Source of the DNA: Hyphomicrobiaceae bacterium
GTDB lineage: Bacteria > Pseudomonadota > Alphaproteobacteria > Rhizobiales > Hyphomicrobiaceae
Assembly: GCA_022844225.1 (NCBI GenBank)
Contig: JALHMC010000022.1
Coordinates: forward strand, 1-61,825
DNA: 61,825 bases
Direction: 5' to 3'
Shown here: positions 15,648 to 24,652 of the stretch, piece after piece
Position numbering within the stretch: the first letter of the stretch is position 1
Layout: each line of letters starts with the position of its first letter
Notes under the pieces: model-generated
Told to the model about the DNA's origin: nothing
Database searches by the model: none
Seen by the model: only the letters and a program-made list of their open reading frames with translations
Made by a program: the position numbers and the translations under genes

Positions 15648-16838
15648 ATGCAAAAGCGGATGAGCGACGGAGATCTGCGCCGGGACGTGCTGGAGCGGGC
15701 ACGAGGCGTCACTGAGCTGATCAAGGCGGCGGCGCCACGGATCGAGGCAGGGCGCGAGTTGCCCCCCGACGTGCTGGCGGCGATGCACCGCGCCCGGCTC
15801 TTCCGGCTGCTGTTGCCGCGATCGGTGGGGGGCGACGAGATCGACCTCGAGACGCATGCCATGGCGCTGGAGACCATCGCGCGCGCCGATGCTTCGACGG
15901 CGTGGGTGATGAGCCAGGGTTCCGGTTGCTCGATGTCGGCGGCGTTTCTCAGCGCCGACGCTGCCAGGCGCTGGTTCGGGGCACCGAATGCCGTGCTGGC
16001 GTGGGGCGCCGGCATCCAGGGGAAGGCCGTCGCGGTGGATGGCGGCTATCGCGTGACCGGCACCTGGACGTTCAACAGTGGCAGCCGCCACGCAACCCTT
16101 CTCGGCGGGCACAGCTTCGTCTACGGGCCAGATGGCGCGCGCCGACTGCGTCCCGATGGCCGACCGCTCGACCGCACGATGCTGCTCGAACGATCCAAGG
16201 CCGACATAGACGACGTATGGGACGTGGTCGGCCTCCGCGGCACCGGCAGCGACACGTTCACGGTGAAGGACCTGTTCATTCCCGAGGCCGACACCATCGA
16301 CCGCGAGAGCTATGCGGAATGCCGCGAGCCCGGCACGCTCTACAAGTTCTCGACCACGCTCGCCTATGGCGTCGGATTCTCGGCGCTCATGCTCGGCGTG
16401 GCGCAGGCGATGCTCGACGAGCTGACTGCGCTCGCCATGGTCAAGACGCCGCGCTCGGCCATCATGTCGCTGCGCGAGAGCCCCGTGTTCCAGACCGAAC
16501 TCGCGCAGCTCGAGGCCCGGACCGCCGCCGCCCGCGCCTATCTCCATACCACCGCGCGCGAGGTCTGGGCCGAAGTGGCGGACAGCGGCGAGATCAACAT
16601 TCCGCAGCGCGCGCGCATCAAGCTGACGACGACCTGGGTCATCAATCACTGCTTCGAGGTGGTGAAGGACTGCTACCGGGCCGCCGGTCAGTCGGCGATC
16701 CACCCGAAAGGTCCGTTCGAACGGCGCATGCGAGATGCCATGACCGCCTCCCAGCAGACCCAGGGGCGCGGCTCGAATTACGTTACGATCGGACGCACGC
16801 TGCTCGGTCTCGAACCCGATAACATGGCTTTCCTCTGA
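15648..16838 (+). CDS. Acyl-CoA dehydrogenase-like flavin monooxygenase component
   Basis: This 396-residue protein has the acyl-CoA dehydrogenase fold arrangement: helical N-terminus, middle beta domain (VDGGYRVTGTWTFNSGSRHA, DVVGLRGTGSDTF) and a helical C-terminus. The pattern ASTAWV and the absence of the usual catalytic Glu loop suggest the group of p-hydroxyphenylacetate hydroxylase C2/DszC-like flavin monooxygenases rather than true dehydrogenases. ATG 15648 is preferred because earlier in-frame codons overlap the previous gene. The substrate is unknown and no flavin reductase is adjacent. Confidence 0.8.
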   Translation: MQKRMSDGDLRRDVLERARGVTELIKAAAPRIEAGRELPPDVLAAMHRARLFRLLLPRSVGGDEIDLETHAMALETIARADASTAWVMSQGSGCSMSAAFLSADAARRWFGAPNAVLAWGAGIQGKAVAVDGGYRVTGTWTFNSGSRHATLLGGHSFVYGPDGARRLRPDGRPLDRTMLLERSKADIDDVWDVVGLRGTGSDTFTVKDLFIPEADTIDRESYAECREPGTLYKFSTTLAYGVGFSALMLGVAQAMLDELTALAMVKTPRSAIMSLRESPVFQTELAQLEARTAAARAYLHTTAREVWAEVADSGEINIPQRARIKLTTTWVINHCFEVVKDCYRAAGQSAIHPKGPFERRMRDAMTASQQTQGRGSNYVTIGRTLLGLEPDNMAFL

Positions 16839-16903
16839 TCCCACCTTTCGGAAAGCGGCCCGGAGCCTCTGCCGGCGCGGGCCAAGGCAATTCCAAGGCT
16901 GGC

Positions 16904-17323
16904 GTGCCCACGGGCCCGCTGCGCCGTCAGAAACCCGGTGAGCCGGTCGACCGGGACTTCGCGCTCTTGCTCGAGCGTATCGAGCGGGAGGCGGCGCGGC
17001 TCGATACGCGGTTTCAAATTCCCTGGATCCGCGTTCGCTACGGTTGGGACCCGATTTGGAGCTTCATACCGATTGCCGGTGACATCGTCGCCGCAGGCTA
17101 CGGTCTGCGCCTCGTCGCCTGGGCCCATCAGTTCGGCCTCGGCCCCGCTCTGACCGCGCGCATGCTGCTCAATGTTGCGATCGACCTCGGCTTCGGTATC
17201 GTCCCGATCGTCGGCCCGTTCATTGATCTGTTCTATCGCTCGAATACGCGCAATCTGGCGCTGTTGCTGGCCGAGTTGAAGCGCCAGATGGCTCGCGACC
17301 GCACCTCAAAGGCTGGTCAATAA
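16904..17323 (+). CDS. DUF4112 domain protein
   Basis: This 139-residue protein uses a GTG start. The core IRVRYGWDPIWSFIPIAGD, then NVAIDLGFGIVPIVGPFIDLFYR is the DUF4112 signature, with two short hydrophobic membrane-associated segments near 50-65 and 90-110. Its function is unknown. It ends in a 7-base tail-to-tail overlap with the CNNM-type gene on the other strand. Confidence 0.85.
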   Translation: MPTGPLRRQKPGEPVDRDFALLLERIEREAARLDTRFQIPWIRVRYGWDPIWSFIPIAGDIVAAGYGLRLVAWAHQFGLGPALTARMLLNVAIDLGFGIVPIVGPFIDLFYRSNTRNLALLLAELKRQMARDRTSKAGQ

Positions 17324-18627
17324 ACGCGACGCGGAGCCAGACCTCGCATGGGCCGGATCTGCGTCGCCAGTACCTTGTCGATCCGCCTGCCGTCGAGGTC
17401 GATCACCTCGAACCGCCAACCGGCGATGTCGACGTGCTCGCCCGTGCGCGGCATGTGCATCAGATGCGCCAGGACGTAGCCGGCGACCGTTTCGTAGCTG
17501 CGTTGCGGTGGCAGAACGATGCCGATACGGTCCGCCATCTCGTCGGCCGGCATCGAGCCGGCAAGGAGCCAGGAGCCGTCGTCCCGCTCGATGGCGTGCG
17601 GCTCGGCGCTCGTCTGGTCGGAGCGGAACACGCCGGCGATCGCCTCAAGGATGTCGGCAGGGGTGACGATACCCTCGAAGTCGCCGTACTCGTCGTGAAT
17701 GAGCGCCATGGGCACGTTGGCCTGCCGCAGGATGCCGAGGACGTCGAGTGCGTCGGTGGTATCGGGCACGATCGCCGCCTTGCGCACGTGGGTGCGGATG
17801 TCGAGCAATTCGCCCTTGAGAAACGCTGCCAGGAGCTCGCGCGTCTGCACCACGCCGATCAGTTTATCGACCGAGCCTTCTCCCACCGGTAGCCGCGAGT
17901 GGGGCGTTGTAATGAGCCGCGTCTTGATCTCGGCCTCGGGCGCGGTGATGTCGATCCAGTCGACGTCCGTCCGCGGCGTCATCAAGCCGACGACGGCACG
18001 GTCGGCGAGCCGCATGACGCCTGCGATCATCTCTCGCTCGCCGCGCTCGATGACGCCCGCACTCTCCGCTTCAGCGATGATCGTACGGATCTCCTCGTCG
18101 GTGACGCGCGATTCGGGCTCGACGCTCTGCCCGAAGACGCGGAAGACGAGCCGGGTCGAGGCATCGAGCAGCCATACGGCAGGAGCGGCAGCGCGCGAGA
18201 ATCCGGCCATGAATGGCGCGACGGTGCAGGCGATGCCTTCGGCATTGCGCAGTGCCAGCGTCTTCGGCACCAGCTCGCCGACGATCACCGAAAGATAGGT
18301 GACCACCGCGATGACGACGCCGAAGCCGAGCGGTGTGGCCAGCTTCTGCGGTACCCCGAGGCCTTGCAGCGCGTGCGCAGCCTGGGCACCGAATGCCTCG
18401 CCCGAGTAGGCGCCGTTGACGATCCCGATCAGTGTGATGCCGATCTGCACCGCCGACAGGAAACGTCCTGGGTTGCTGGCGAGCCGAAGGGCGGTTTGCG
18501 CGCCGGGTCTGTTGGCGGCCGCGAGGGCCGTCAGGCGCGGGCGCCGGGCCGACACGACGGCCAGCTCCGAGAGTGCGAACAGGCCGTTCAACAAAATCAG
18601 AGTCAGAACGATAAACAATTCTATCAC
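17317..18627 (-). CDS. CNNM/HlyC-CorC family membrane protein with CBS pair
   Basis: This 436-residue protein has an N-terminal DUF21/CNNM domain (four hydrophobic segments within residues 1-175, including LFALSELAVVSARRPRL), two CBS motifs around 205-325 (VGLMTPRTDVDWID; MALIHDEYGDFEGIVTPADILEAI), and a C-terminal CorC/HlyC transporter-associated domain ending YVLAHLMHMPRTGEHV. Relatives take part in magnesium or cobalt extrusion; older names include TlyC hemolysin. The start is GTG. It is divergent from the HAD gene. Confidence 0.92.
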   Translation of the reverse strand: MIELFIVLTLILLNGLFALSELAVVSARRPRLTALAAANRPGAQTALRLASNPGRFLSAVQIGITLIGIVNGAYSGEAFGAQAAHALQGLGVPQKLATPLGFGVVIAVVTYLSVIVGELVPKTLALRNAEGIACTVAPFMAGFSRAAAPAVWLLDASTRLVFRVFGQSVEPESRVTDEEIRTIIAEAESAGVIERGEREMIAGVMRLADRAVVGLMTPRTDVDWIDITAPEAEIKTRLITTPHSRLPVGEGSVDKLIGVVQTRELLAAFLKGELLDIRTHVRKAAIVPDTTDALDVLGILRQANVPMALIHDEYGDFEGIVTPADILEAIAGVFRSDQTSAEPHAIERDDGSWLLAGSMPADEMADRIGIVLPPQRSYETVAGYVLAHLMHMPRTGEHVDIAGWRFEVIDLDGRRIDKVLATQIRPMRGLAPRRVY

Positions 18628-18776
18628 ATCACCGGCGGCTGACGCGTTGACGCCCGAGCCACTCCCTGTTGATTCTAGGATGACGCGAGTTTAGAGCCAC
18701 TGCCGCCGATAGGCGAGGGGCGAGTGCGCCAGTGTCTGATGCGCGGACGCGCGAGCCCGTTGAGACAGGACACGCC

Positions 18777-19463
18777 ATGCCGCGCCTTCATGTCGTTTTC
18801 GACTTGGACGACACGCTCTACCCGGAGCGCGATTTCGCCATCGCCGGATTCCGTGCGGCCTCGCGCTGGGCCGAGGCCGAGTTCAGCGTCGGCGACCTGA
18901 CGGATGAGATGACCGCGATGCTCGATGTCGGAACACTCGGCACGCTGTTTCCCACGGTCCTCGGCCGGCATGCGCCTGGCCACACACCCGCGCAGCTCGA
19001 GGCGTTCCGGGAAGCCTATCGGCGCTGTGAGGGCCTCTCGCTGTCGCTGTTCGAGGACGCGGTTGGTGCGCTCGATCACTACCAGCGGCAGGGGCCGATC
19101 GGTCTCATCACCGACGGCACCCGTCACGTCCAGGCGAGAAAGGTCGAGGCGCTGGGCGTCGAGGCGCGTTTTGCCAGCATCGTGTTCACCGACGCCCTCG
19201 GACCCGATCGAGCCTACTTCAAGCCGCATCGGCGCCCGTTCGAGGTGATGGCCGCGGCCCTCGGCGATCCAGGCGACCGGTTCGTTTACGTCGGCGACAA
19301 TCCGGCAAAGGATTTCGTAGCCCCCAACGCCATGGGCTGGACGTCGGTGCTGGTCCACCGGGAGCATCCGCGCATTCACGATGTCGCGAAGGTGGCAACA
19401 GGTGGCGCCCCGCAGCACACGATCAGCGCCTTGACCGCGCTGCCTGACGTGCTCGGCGTTTGA
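18777..19463 (+). CDS. HAD-superfamily hydrolase
   Basis: This 228-residue protein has motif I FDLDDTLYPE (Asp9 nucleophile, Asp11), motif II LITDGT, motif III lysine in KPHRRPF and motif IV YVGDNPAKDFVAPNAMGW. The helical cap (about 20-95) is of the pyrimidine 5'-nucleotidase/phosphoglycolate phosphatase type. It dephosphorylates a small cytoplasmic metabolite. ATG 18777 follows AGGA; a GTG at 18732 is possible. A phosphonatase-like role cannot be excluded. Confidence 0.85.
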   Translation: MPRLHVVFDLDDTLYPERDFAIAGFRAASRWAEAEFSVGDLTDEMTAMLDVGTLGTLFPTVLGRHAPGHTPAQLEAFREAYRRCEGLSLSLFEDAVGALDHYQRQGPIGLITDGTRHVQARKVEALGVEARFASIVFTDALGPDRAYFKPHRRPFEVMAAALGDPGDRFVYVGDNPAKDFVAPNAMGWTSVLVHREHPRIHDVAKVATGGAPQHTISALTALPDVLGV

Positions 19464-19651
19464 TTGCGCCGCGTCGCCAGCGCGATGAGGCGGGAAGGCG
19501 GGGCGGCCCGTGCGACCTACGCGGGTGAGGTTCAGGTGCGGCCGGCGGCGCGTGGAGGGATGAAAAACCGGCTGCACCCGACCATATTGCCACCAGGGGA
19601 TCGCCCGCGGTACGGACGATCCGATCGTCACCCATCTTCCGCAGCGTCTCC

Positions 19652-20740
19652 ATGTCCTCGACCAGCTTTTATCGCCTCCTCACCCTCGGCATCGTCGCCG
19701 GTGTGCTCCTCTGGCTCGGAAACGGGTTCGTGCAGACGGCGCTGTTCTCGGCCCGTGAAGTGCGCCCCATCACGCCGCGCGGCGATCTGGCCGCCTTCGA
19801 GACGACGGCGGCAGACCTCTTCCAGGCGACCGCGCCATCCGTGGTCTACATCTTCACCGAGCAGGCTACCCGCACGGTCTTCGGGACCGAGCGCGTCGGC
19901 CGCGGTACCGGGTCCGGCTTCATCTGGGATCAGGCCGGCCACATCATCACCAACAATCATGTGATCGCCAGCGCCGACCGGGTCTTCGTGCGCTTCGATT
20001 CGGGAGACACAGTCACGGCGAGCGTGGTGGGCCGGGCGCCGGATTACGACATCGCGATTCTGAAGGCATCGGTCTCAGCGGCGTCGCTTCGGCCGATACC
20101 GGTCGGCAGCTCGACCGATTTGCGCATCGGCCAAGCGGTGTTCGCCATCGGCAATCCCTTCGGTCTCAGCCGGACGCTCACGACCGGCATCGTCTCGGCG
20201 CTCGGCCGCACGCTCCCGGGGCAGGGCGGTCGCGACATCGAGGACGTGATCCAGACCGATGCCGCGATCAATCCCGGCAACTCCGGCGGCCCGCTGCTCG
20301 ACAGCGCGGGCCGGCTTATCGGCGTCAATACGGCGATACTTTCGGAGACGGGGTCCTACGCGGGCATCGGGTTTGCGGTCCCTGTCGATACGGTCAATCG
20401 CATCGTGCCCCAGATCATCACGCGCGGAAAGCCGATGCGGCCAGGCATCGGCGTTTCGGTCGCCGGTGAGGAGATTGCCGGACGGATGGGCGTCAAGGGC
20501 GTCATCCTGATCGAGGTCGTCGCCGGGGGACCAGCCGCGCGCGCCGGCCTTTCCGGCGTCGATCGTCGAACTCAAAGGCTCGGCGATGTGATCGTCGCCG
20601 TCGAGGGTCAGCCGATCAACACGGCGGGCGAACTCTCCAAACGTCTCGAGAAGATCGGAATCGGCAATACCGCAACCCTGACGGTCGAGCGCGATGGTCA
20701 GCGCCGTCAGGTCACGGTCGACATCGTCGATATCGGTTGA
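19652..20740 (+). CDS. HtrA/DegS-like serine protease with one PDZ domain
   Basis: This 362-residue protein has an uncleaved N-terminal anchor (residues 9-28), a trypsin-like S1C domain with His near 102 (TNNHVI), Asp near 132 (PDYDIAILK) and Ser near 212 (GNSGGP), and a single PDZ domain at about 255-355. The layout, one anchor and one PDZ, is like DegS or HhoB, acting in the periplasm on misfolded or regulatory proteins. No rseA/rpoE-type gene is adjacent. Transcription appears independent. Confidence 0.9.
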   Translation: MSSTSFYRLLTLGIVAGVLLWLGNGFVQTALFSAREVRPITPRGDLAAFETTAADLFQATAPSVVYIFTEQATRTVFGTERVGRGTGSGFIWDQAGHIITNNHVIASADRVFVRFDSGDTVTASVVGRAPDYDIAILKASVSAASLRPIPVGSSTDLRIGQAVFAIGNPFGLSRTLTTGIVSALGRTLPGQGGRDIEDVIQTDAAINPGNSGGPLLDSAGRLIGVNTAILSETGSYAGIGFAVPVDTVNRIVPQIITRGKPMRPGIGVSVAGEEIAGRMGVKGVILIEVVAGGPAARAGLSGVDRRTQRLGDVIVAVEGQPINTAGELSKRLEKIGIGNTATLTVERDGQRRQVTVDIVDIG

Positions 20741-20935
20741 AGCCAAGCGCGTTGAAGGACATGGCGTCGTAGCCGGCATTCGTCACGGGTCGGAATGCTC
20801 AACAGTGCATTTACCCTTCCTGTTGCAAGTCCCACACGACGAGAGCGTCCGTGCTACCAGCGCTTGGTGCTTGGCGAAGGGACGCCGGGAAGCACGAGGG
20901 ACAGCCCACAAGGGCATCGGTAACGGAGCGTGGCC

Positions 20936-21181
20936 ATGACGGGGCTTGGCCTCGGTGAGAGTGACGACGAGAGCCTGCGTGCTCTCAACTGCATTCTCGA
21001 GGCGTGGGAAGTGGGTGCATCGACCGGGGTCAAGCCGGAGATGATGGCCTATGCGGCGATCTACGCCGCGCTGTCCGATCTGGTATCGAGCTATGGCGAG
21101 GATGCGGTCGCCGATCTTGCCGGCGGTCTCGTCGATCGCGTTCGCTCAGGTGAGTTCACGCTCTATCGCGTGCGTCAGTAA
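20936..21181 (+). CDS. Small hypothetical protein
   Basis: An 81-residue, acidic, largely helical protein starts MTGLGLGESDDESL and contains EVGASTGVKPEMMAYAAIYAALSDLVSSYGED. A GGAG lies seven bases before the ATG. There is no signal, membrane span or cysteine. The regular amphipathic pattern supports coding. It converges with znuA. No family was recognised. Confidence 0.6.
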   Translation: MTGLGLGESDDESLRALNCILEAWEVGASTGVKPEMMAYAAIYAALSDLVSSYGEDAVADLAGGLVDRVRSGEFTLYRVRQ

Positions 21182-21211
21182 AACGCCGCCATCTCCATCA
21201 GGCATCGACGA

Positions 21212-22234
21212 TCAGACCGAGCCGGCGAGGCACCCTCTGAGATCGCGCGCGAGGTTTTCCATCATTTCGAAGTAGTGGTCGGGCCCCGCCCCGATCGCGG
21301 CGCCCAGCGGGTCCAGCGTCGCTCGGCGCACGGTCGTGCCTTCGATGATCGTATCAACGGCACGCGGCGCGAACTGCGGCTCGGCGAAGACGCAGACAAT
21401 GCCTGTCCGCGACAGGCGCTCACGCAGCTGCGAGAGACGGCGCGCGCTCGGCGGCACCTCCGGGTTGACGGTCACGGAGCCGGCGCCTGCGAGCCCATAA
21501 CGACGGTCGAAGTACTGATAGGCGTCGTGGAACACGAGGAACGGCTTACCGGCGACTGGCGACAATTGTGACTTGAGTGCTTGGTCGAGCGCGTCGAGCT
21601 TCTCCGCCACGGCCTTGGCGTTGGCCCTGAAGCGCGCGGCATCGGCTGGCGAGACAGCTGCGAGAATCTCGCTGACGTGCAAAGCGATGACGCGCGCATT
21701 GTGCGGATCGAGCCAAAGATGCCCATCGGTCAGCGCCGCATCGTGGTTGTGGCCTTTTTCGTGCGCGTGACCGTGGCTATGGTTGTGCTTGCCCTTGCCT
21801 TTCCCGGGTCCGTGATCGTGGCCGTGGGGCTCGAAGTCGCCGCCGACGCGCGCCTTATGGAGTATCATTTCGGGCACCCCATCGAGCGTTACAATCCGCG
21901 TACGCTTACCGACGAGCGATAGCGGCTTCGCGAGGAAAACCTCGAGCTGCGCCGAGACACGAATGACCACGTCGGATGCGTTCAGACGCCGCACTTCCGA
22001 CGGTTTCATGGCGTAGGTATGGGGTGAGGCAACGCCGTCGATCAGCAGATGCGGCGTGCCGACACCGTCCATGACTGCCGCAACGAGGCTATGCACCGGC
22101 TTCAGCGTGACGACCACGTCCGGCCCTGCCGCCGCAAGCGGTTGCATGCCCGCCAGCGTGGCGGCGAGGGCCATTACCGAGGATCGAATCCACCAACTGG
22201 CCGTCGAACCGGCCCTTGTGTCGTTCTGGCTCAT
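21212..22234 (-). CDS. znuA: Zinc ABC transporter periplasmic binding protein
   Basis: This 340-residue cluster A-I binding protein has a signal segment around 19-38. The His ligands appear in VVTLKPVHSLVAAV, DGHLWLDPHNA and FHDAYQYFDRRYG. Between them lies a long His/Asp/Lys-rich loop (HGHDHGPGKGKGK, then HNHSHGHAHEKGHNHD), the ZnuA hallmark for collecting zinc. ATG 22234 is chosen because the signal peptide starts nearby. No permease or ATPase (znuB, znuC) flanks it, so partners must be encoded elsewhere. It is divergent from a DUF1007 gene. Confidence 0.92.
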   Translation of the reverse strand: MSQNDTRAGSTASWWIRSSVMALAATLAGMQPLAAAGPDVVVTLKPVHSLVAAVMDGVGTPHLLIDGVASPHTYAMKPSEVRRLNASDVVIRVSAQLEVFLAKPLSLVGKRTRIVTLDGVPEMILHKARVGGDFEPHGHDHGPGKGKGKHNHSHGHAHEKGHNHDAALTDGHLWLDPHNARVIALHVSEILAAVSPADAARFRANAKAVAEKLDALDQALKSQLSPVAGKPFLVFHDAYQYFDRRYGLAGAGSVTVNPEVPPSARRLSQLRERLSRTGIVCVFAEPQFAPRAVDTIIEGTTVRRATLDPLGAAIGAGPDHYFEMMENLARDLRGCLAGSV

Positions 22235-22308
22235 GATACGGACGATTTCTCCCGCGACCCGCCGGCGTGCCGCAATCGGCAACGAGCGTCCAACGACGCG
22301 ATATGTCC

Positions 22309-22331
22309 GCTATGTTATACTGTATCCAATG
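22309..22331. promoter_or_regulatory. Candidate Zur-binding site between znuA and DUF1007 gene
   Basis: CGCTATGTTATACTGTATCC contains one good half-site, TATGTTATA, of Zur boxes (consensus near GAAATGTTATANTATAACATTTC). The right half is poorly conserved. It is the only AT-rich patch in the 229-base divergent gap, about 80 bases from the znuA start and 130 from the DUF1007 start, a sensible location to control both. Confidence 0.4.
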
Positions 22332-22463
22332 CGACGCAATTGCCTTATCCCCGCCAACAGCGGCTGGCTTATAGTCGCCGGCTGAGCGGTGGGTGTTCGA
22401 CTGCGCGGGGCTGCCTTTGCGGGCGCCCGAACAAGATTGAAGAGCATGAAGGAGAGGCGACGG

Positions 22464-23267
22464 ATGACGGAGCCGAGACCTGGTAGGACGACGTGGTCGG
22501 GTACGGTGCTGCGGCCTGTGTGGACGATCGCTGTCACACTGGTTGCGATGCTGATGGTGGGAGCTATCGCGCCTGCAGCAGCGCATCCCCACATCTGGGT
22601 CAGCGTGCGCACGACCGTTCTCTACGACAATGCCGCCATCGTGGGCTTCCGCCAAGCCTGGACCTTCGACCAATACTATTCCGTGATGGCTATCGAAGGC
22701 CTCGACACCGACAAGGATGGCCAGTATTCGCGCGCCGAACTGGCCGAACTCGCCAAGGTCAACGTCGAGGCCCTGAAGGAGTTCGCCTATTTCACGTTCC
22801 CGCGCCTCAAGGGCCAGGAATTGGCCGTCGAGATGCCGAAAGAGTACCACCTCGAGCACGCGACGCGGCCGCCGGCCCGTGATGCGGCAGTCGCGCCACA
22901 GCAGGATGCCGCCGTTCTGCCGCGCACCGGTGCGTCGGAGACCGCCGAGGCGGCCGGCAAGCCTGTGAACGAGCTGACGCTGCATTTCACGCTGCCGCTC
23001 GCCAAGCCTGTCCTCGCCGAAGCTGAGGGCTTCACGTTCTCGATGGGCGACCCGTCGTTCTTCATCGCCTTCGAGCCGGCTCGCGATGAGCCGGTCGCGC
23101 TCGGTCCTGGCGCACCGAAAGGGTGCCGGATAACGAGCACGGCACCAAAGGAACCGGAGGCCAATCCGTCCAGGCCCGGCGACCTGATGGCCGGTCAACC
23201 CAGCGATCTATCGGTCAATCTCGTGGCTGCGCCGTCCTGGCAGGTGATCTGCGCGCCGGCCGGCTGA
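22464..23267 (+). CDS. DUF1007 family periplasmic protein
   Basis: This 267-residue protein has a signal peptide (hydrophobic 17-36, cleavage before HPHIWV). The mature start HPHIWVSVRTTVLYDNA and GFRQAWTFDQYYSVMAIEGLD are the DUF1007 signature. DTDKDGQYSRAEL is EF-hand-like and may bind calcium. A segment near 130-165 is low-complexity. The family is often found beside zinc or nickel/cobalt transport genes; here it is divergent from znuA, supporting a role in metal handling. An AAGGAG favours ATG 22464 over 22446. Confidence 0.85.
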   Translation: MTEPRPGRTTWSGTVLRPVWTIAVTLVAMLMVGAIAPAAAHPHIWVSVRTTVLYDNAAIVGFRQAWTFDQYYSVMAIEGLDTDKDGQYSRAELAELAKVNVEALKEFAYFTFPRLKGQELAVEMPKEYHLEHATRPPARDAAVAPQQDAAVLPRTGASETAEAAGKPVNELTLHFTLPLAKPVLAEAEGFTFSMGDPSFFIAFEPARDEPVALGPGAPKGCRITSTAPKEPEANPSRPGDLMAGQPSDLSVNLVAAPSWQVICAPAG

Positions 23268-23379
23268 CGTCGGCGGCGCTGTTGACGCCTGCTCGGCACG
23301 AAAGACATGTCCTCACCTGCTGTGCCGTGTCAGATTCCGCGGGTTCGCCCGCCTGTGGGCGAAATCACCTGCGCACCCT

Positions 23380-24597
23380 GTGACGGGGCGCCCTGCTGGC
23401 ACCGAGGCACGCCCCTTGAAGCTGAGATCCATCACGCTCCTGCTCGTCGCAGAGCTTGCGGCCATGAGCCTCTGGTTCGTCTCGGCGGCCATCCTGCCCG
23501 AGATGCTGCGCGAGGCGGCCATCTCGCCCATGCGCCAGGCGGCGTTGTCGAGTGCGGTGCAGGCCGGGTTCGTCGCCGGGGCGGTGGTCTCCGCGGTGCT
23601 CGGCGTCGCCGACCGTTTCGACCCCCGTCGGGTGTTCGCCGCGTCAGCCGTGCTGGCCGCGATCGCGAATGGGGTGTTGCTCGTCGTCCCGCCGGGTAGC
23701 ACGACGGCCATCCTGGCGCGCTTTGCCACGGGCGCCCTTCTCGCGGGCGTCTATCCGGTCGGCATGAAGATCGCTGTCGGCTGGGGGCAGAAGGATCGAG
23801 GCTTCCTGGTTGGCGCTCTTGTGGGGGCGCTGACGCTCGGCTCCGCGCTGCCGCATCTGGTCGCGCTCGCCGGTGGCGCCGAATGGCGGATCACCGTCGC
23901 CATCGCCTCGGTGGCGGCGGCTGTGGCCGGGCTGATCGGACTGCTCGTCGATCTCGGACCCCACCATGCACGATCTGCGGCTTTCGATCCCCGCGCCATC
24001 ACCGTGGCTTGGACGAACCGTCGCGTGCGCCTCGCCTACGCAGGTTATCTCGGTCACATGTGGGAACTCTATGCCATGTGGGCTTGGATCGCGACGGCCG
24101 TCGCCGTGTCCTACGCCGCAACGATGGGGGTGCCGGAGGCCGAGCGGTTCGCCAAGCTGACGGCGTTCCTCGCCATTGGGGTCGGCGGCCTTGCTTGCGT
24201 GGTAGCGGGCCTCGTCGGCGACCGGATCGGCAAGGCCGAAGTCGCCGCCGCTGCCATGGCGGTCAGTGGCCTTTCTGCGGTGCTCGTCGCCATCACGTTC
24301 GGCGGCCCGCCCTGGCTGACGTTCGTGCTGGTCCTCGTCTGGGGCTTGAGCGTGGTACCAGACTCGGCGCAGTTCTCGGCTCTGGTCGCCGACGCCTCCC
24401 CACCCGAGATCGCCGGCAGCCTCCTCACCTTCCAGACGGCGCTCGGCTTCGCGCTCACCTTCGTCACGGTTCAGGTCGTGCCGCAGATTGCGACGGCAAC
24501 CGGCTGGCCCATCGTGCTGGCGGGGCTTGCCCTCGGGCCGGCGGTGGGGATCGTGGCGATGCGACGCCTTTCTGCGCTCACGCGCAGCGAGAGGTGA
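23380..24597 (+). CDS. Major facilitator superfamily transporter
   Basis: This 405-residue protein has about twelve hydrophobic spans in two halves. The first half includes LWFVSAAILPEML and the loop GVADRFDPRRVF (motif A-like); the second includes VVAGLVGDRIGKAEV. The GTG at 23380 gives the longest frame. A TTG at 23416, eight bases after a GAGG and just before the first span, is an equally good start. The substrate is unknown; the sequence resembles CynX/NimT-like or uncharacterised MFS permeases. Confidence 0.85.
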   Translation: MTGRPAGTEARPLKLRSITLLLVAELAAMSLWFVSAAILPEMLREAAISPMRQAALSSAVQAGFVAGAVVSAVLGVADRFDPRRVFAASAVLAAIANGVLLVVPPGSTTAILARFATGALLAGVYPVGMKIAVGWGQKDRGFLVGALVGALTLGSALPHLVALAGGAEWRITVAIASVAAAVAGLIGLLVDLGPHHARSAAFDPRAITVAWTNRRVRLAYAGYLGHMWELYAMWAWIATAVAVSYAATMGVPEAERFAKLTAFLAIGVGGLACVVAGLVGDRIGKAEVAAAAMAVSGLSAVLVAITFGGPPWLTFVLVLVWGLSVVPDSAQFSALVADASPPEIAGSLLTFQTALGFALTFVTVQVVPQIATATGWPIVLAGLALGPAVGIVAMRRLSALTRSER

Positions 24598-24652
24598 TTG
24601 TGGGCTGGCGATTTGGTAAGCTCCGCGAAATCGCGCCGCACGAGGCTCCGCC

